Of a stretch of 64,000 nucleotides of DNA, positions 60,902-64,000 are shown piece by piece. The first letter of the stretch is position 1, and each line of letters opens with the position of its first letter. Under the pieces are notes generated by a model. That model was given only the letters and a program-made list of their open reading frames with translations, had not been told where the DNA came from and did no database searches. Origin of the DNA: Kalaharituber pfeilii (taxonomy: Eukaryota > Ascomycota > Pezizomycetes > Pezizales > Pezizaceae); contig WHUZ01000003.1 in the NCBI GenBank assembly GCA_015179045.1, forward strand, positions 310,001 to 374,000. Reading direction: 5' to 3'. The position numbers and the translations under genes were made by a program.

Positions 60902-63439
60902 TACGCAGGGAACGAAAATAATAGCTGGACACAGGAACAAAGGGTTCTGTACGGAAATCCTGGCTACCTGAGTAAAGCTGCTTCCTCCTCTCTAGAAACT
61001 TCAATGCCTTGCTTGTTACCGCGTTGACCATTTGTTAGCTTGCACTCCGTCTTCTTCCTATTCACTTCCCGAGCACAAATCATCTAATGCTATGATACCT
61101 CTTCTTCCTTTGCCAAATGCCTTTGAGGCTAGATGTATAATTATCATTCGGTAGCTGTATATTACACCTGTATGTAAACGATTGGAACTGATACTTAGAG
61201 CGGACAGTAACATCACCGGGCATGAAGGTCCCACCCGCGAGGAGCGTAACATGTATCGTGGCCAACAGGACCTAACAATCTGGTAGACCAGGATCTCTGC
61301 CGCAGGAAAGGCAACGATCGCTACAGCCCTCAAGCAACATCTGTTGCATTGCTGCTTATAGGCTAGATGGTATTTCGCTCCACTCGCCGCATTACAGACC
61401 GCTGTAATGTTGGACTTCATTTATCTAATCGACAAATGTGCTCTGGCGGGGTCGCTAGTTCTTGGCTGGGGAAGCAATTGGTGATGCAGACGCGTAGACA
61501 TTGCTCCTTTTCCCCTACAGAAACAGTCAGGCACCTATGGCACATATTATATTAATTATAGGTGACAACATTCACTTCGCTTGAAAAAGGACTTAAGCTT
61601 CCCAGAGGACAGGAATGAGAACATTCGTAGAATAGCCGAGGTGAGACTCTCTGAAGCACAAAATTTTACTATAATTACTTCATGAGATTTTTTTGTTTGC
61701 TTTGATTTCATGTTATTGGTGCTTATTCCTGCTGGATGTACGTCGATTGTAAATCCCAATCGGTATGTTTTGCCTCGATCGCTGGACCCTAGGCTCATCC
61801 GGCAGCATAACGCAGCAGCTCTGCATGTATCTAGAAAGATCAACTTTGCACCACAGCCACTCAATCCTTGATAATAACTCTGTTCTATCAAGGATTCTAA
61901 ACTCTTTGGCGATTCGTCCACAGTCTCAATCACCTTGTTCATGTCTCCATACCATACAGAAAGACTTCTCAGGCTGGGAATTACACGCATCAGCAGAGCC
62001 TCCGATCTCTTTTGTTGAATGTTTACCGATGTCCCTCCTGAGGTAGCAGAAGTTAGCAATGCTAAGGATCTCTACAATGAGGCAGGGGAGGGGTGATTAA
62101 GGAGTTCACTAGAATTAGCGCCTCATAGAAGGCTCCGGAAAACCAGAATCAAGGATTCAGACCGATCAAGTCAGTGAGGAAGATACAGTACTCGGGGGTA
62201 GGGGAAAATACCCAGATGCACTATGCATGCATTAATGTACGCCACTGGAGAGGGGATCGTTGACGATGGTATGACTTTTTGTCGAAAAGTCTTCAGAACT
62301 TTTGTATGGGTTTTACACACATATTTTCAACTGCATAAAGTCAATAAAGTATTGCATAATTCCATCTGACTACCATAACAGCAAAGCCAATCTGGCACAC
62401 TTCTAACTAATGACAGGAGTCATTTTATCCCACTCTTGAAATTTTTCACTTCATTTGTGCATTCATCACATAAAATAAATAATTCAGACATGCTCAGCTC
62501 AAGTAGTTTCTCGATTGTGAATTTCATGACCGAAATCTTTGCGTGCCGAGCTCGAATTTTCATTCCACTATTGTATGAGGCTTCAGCGGGTGATTCGACG
62601 CTGTGACTGGGAAATGGAGTTGTGCGAGTTGGTTGGCTAAAGCGTGTAGCGATGCGAAGTGTGTAGGAAATGCCTGTAGGGTTGCATAACCAACAGGTGA
62701 ACTTTATCCTCCCTGTCACGTTGTATGTAACTTTTTGCGCTTCTGAAGACTTACCCCCGAGTATAGCAGATTGTCCTGTGTTGGAGAAGGAGTATGCAAA
62801 GTTTGAAGGCACCAGCACAGAAGTAGGGCTTCCGTCGTGAAACGTCTGCCATTGGAAGAGGTAAGGCAGAGCCAAGGGCACCATCAATTTTCTAGGAAGG
62901 AAGAACAAAGTGGAGCTGAGGGTGGGAGAGAATTACCCATAGCTATCCAATCCTATTCCCCACCTAGCATACTCTGATATCTCTTGCTCCTATACTGTAC
63001 TCTTTACAGACTTTTGGTTATTTATGTTCAAACGTACTTGAGAATATCCGCCCAGGAATGAAGCAACAAAGCTTGCAATCGTTTGCTAATTTGCTGTGCT
63101 TTCTCTCATTTGTATCTGGTACCGCGTCTTTCAAAAATCGGCACACTTGCTGTCCTGCGTCACAGGGTATACAGATATCTAGGTGCTGTCCATGACTACA
63201 GAACCCTATTTTCATCAAACTGCAGTGCTTATGGGAGGTGGAGAAGGAGGATAAATGGGAACGTTTGTCTGGAGGGTGGTGCAATTGACAATTGGGCTGT
63301 GCCTTATCGCCGCCATCGTACTATTTTGCAAGTGAAGAAGCAAAGAGGAAAAAAAAGGCCGTTTCAATTGCCCTGTGGCCATCGCCTGGTCAGCAGCTAG
63401 TTGCAAGGCCAGCCATCGTCTTAGCCTCCCATCCGTTCA

Positions 63440-63480
63440 CCCCGCCCCACCCCACCCCACCCCACCCTACCCCGCCCCGC
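63440..63480 (-). other. C-rich CCCCA repeat, G4-capable on the minus strand
   Basis: Eight runs of four C separated by single A or G bases (CCCCGCCCCACCCCACCCCA and onward). The minus strand fits the G-quadruplex pattern. No gene is supported next to it. Confidence 0.55.
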
Positions 63481-64000
63481 GCTCCCCGCATCTGCATCTC
63501 TTGATGCGCAATTCGTGCTTATCATTAGTACGGGCCACTAGAACTAAGTGAGTATATATATGTGTGTCTCCATCCTTGAAGTTTGCTTCCGAAAACTTGA
63601 CACGGAGTACTTTACATCACACAATGATACGTTCTCTAGGCCTCTATCAAGTCAGCTCCAAAGCCCCAGAACATAATATGAAACATGATGAACTGCAGGG
63701 CACATTTGGAGGGTGATTTAGATGCAAGTGTAAAGTCATCATCACCAATCACTTGTCACCCGAAGCCATCTTACTGTCTATTTTCTTTTTTCTTTCTTTT
63801 TGATAAGTTTGGTGATATCATATTCCCTAGTATTGTCTCCGATATTCAGTTTGCCATTGCGATCTGTCTGCGGACTTTTGCTGTTTGCACATACCTGTTG
63901 CCTAGATACTAATTATATCCCTGGTATGGCCAATGAAAACCCGTCAGAGACGTACAAAACCTCTTTCTGAGCTTCCATTCCCTTTGAGATCCCTTGCACG

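Larger units (their letters stand above)
57164..64000. other. Gene-poor right end of the window
   Basis: No recognisable gene. Minus-strand ORFs at 61556-62059 (167 codons) and 62420-62908 (162 codons) are the longest but lack an ATG at their first codon and show no domain. The ORF at 60588-60821 (ATG, ends NQPAMLPP) is small and acidic in the middle. It contains A35 at 60863-60897 and a C4-run repeat at 63440-63480. Confidence 0.4.

Noticed and set aside
1..64000. CRISPR arrays, rRNA genes, LTR retrotransposons, secondary-metabolite cluster
   Set aside because: No regularly spaced repeats, no rRNA-like sequence, no reverse transcriptase or integrase motifs, and no polyketide or peptide synthetase motifs were seen in any frame.

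Overview
The window reads as nuclear DNA of a filamentous ascomycete. Genes are split by short introns (mostly 54-101 nt, GT...AG), and the two clearest proteins are a eukaryotic cytosolic ribosomal protein (uL6/Rpl9) and the fungal translation regulator Gcn20. A C2H2 protein with a fungal-type transcription factor domain and a septation-regulator-like protein agree with this. Wide gene-poor stretches, very long A/T homopolymers and several TA-flanked inverted-repeat elements would fit a repeat-bearing Pezizomycetes-type genome, but the class is a guess.

Layout: 1-2.4 kb gene-poor with a foldback repeat; 2.46-3.51 kb (+) a cysteine-rich, probably GPI-anchored secreted protein; 6.74-8.87 kb (-) a single-pass membrane protein with a long serine-rich tail; 10.68-11.65 kb (+) RPL9 in four exons; 11.7-20 kb a gene desert with a ~420 bp MITE and long A/T runs; 20.04-23.03 kb (-) a Byr4/Bfa1-like gene; 24.4-24.6 kb a possible F-box relic; 26.34-29.04 kb (+) GCN20 in eight exons; 29.59-30.46 kb (-) a conserved-looking coiled-coil protein, convergent with GCN20; 33.86-37.60 kb (-) a C2H2/fungal_trans transcription factor in eight exons; 37.6-44.8 kb a gene-poor stretch with a pogo/Tigger-like repeat and a GC-rich zone; 44.81-46.30 kb (+) an unrecognised Q/N/S-rich protein; 48.65-51.48 kb (-) a decayed succinyl-CoA-ligase-like alpha-beta fusion; 52.56-53.93 kb (-) a proline-rich/basic orphan; 53.9-64 kb gene-poor with a perfect 84 bp hairpin element.

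The genes do not form a pathway or cluster. They are a typical mixed fungal neighbourhood: translation (RPL9, GCN20), septation or mitotic exit (Byr4-like), transcription (C2H2 factor), cell surface (GPI protein, membrane protein). I found no convincing undescribed multi-gene system. The most notable items are the broken alpha-beta succinyl-CoA ligase, the family of small TA-flanked inverted-repeat elements, the unusual density of 20-50 nt A/T runs, and three protein genes that I cannot assign to a family.

Exon borders were placed by eye from splice consensus, reading phase and family conservation; no transcript evidence was available.
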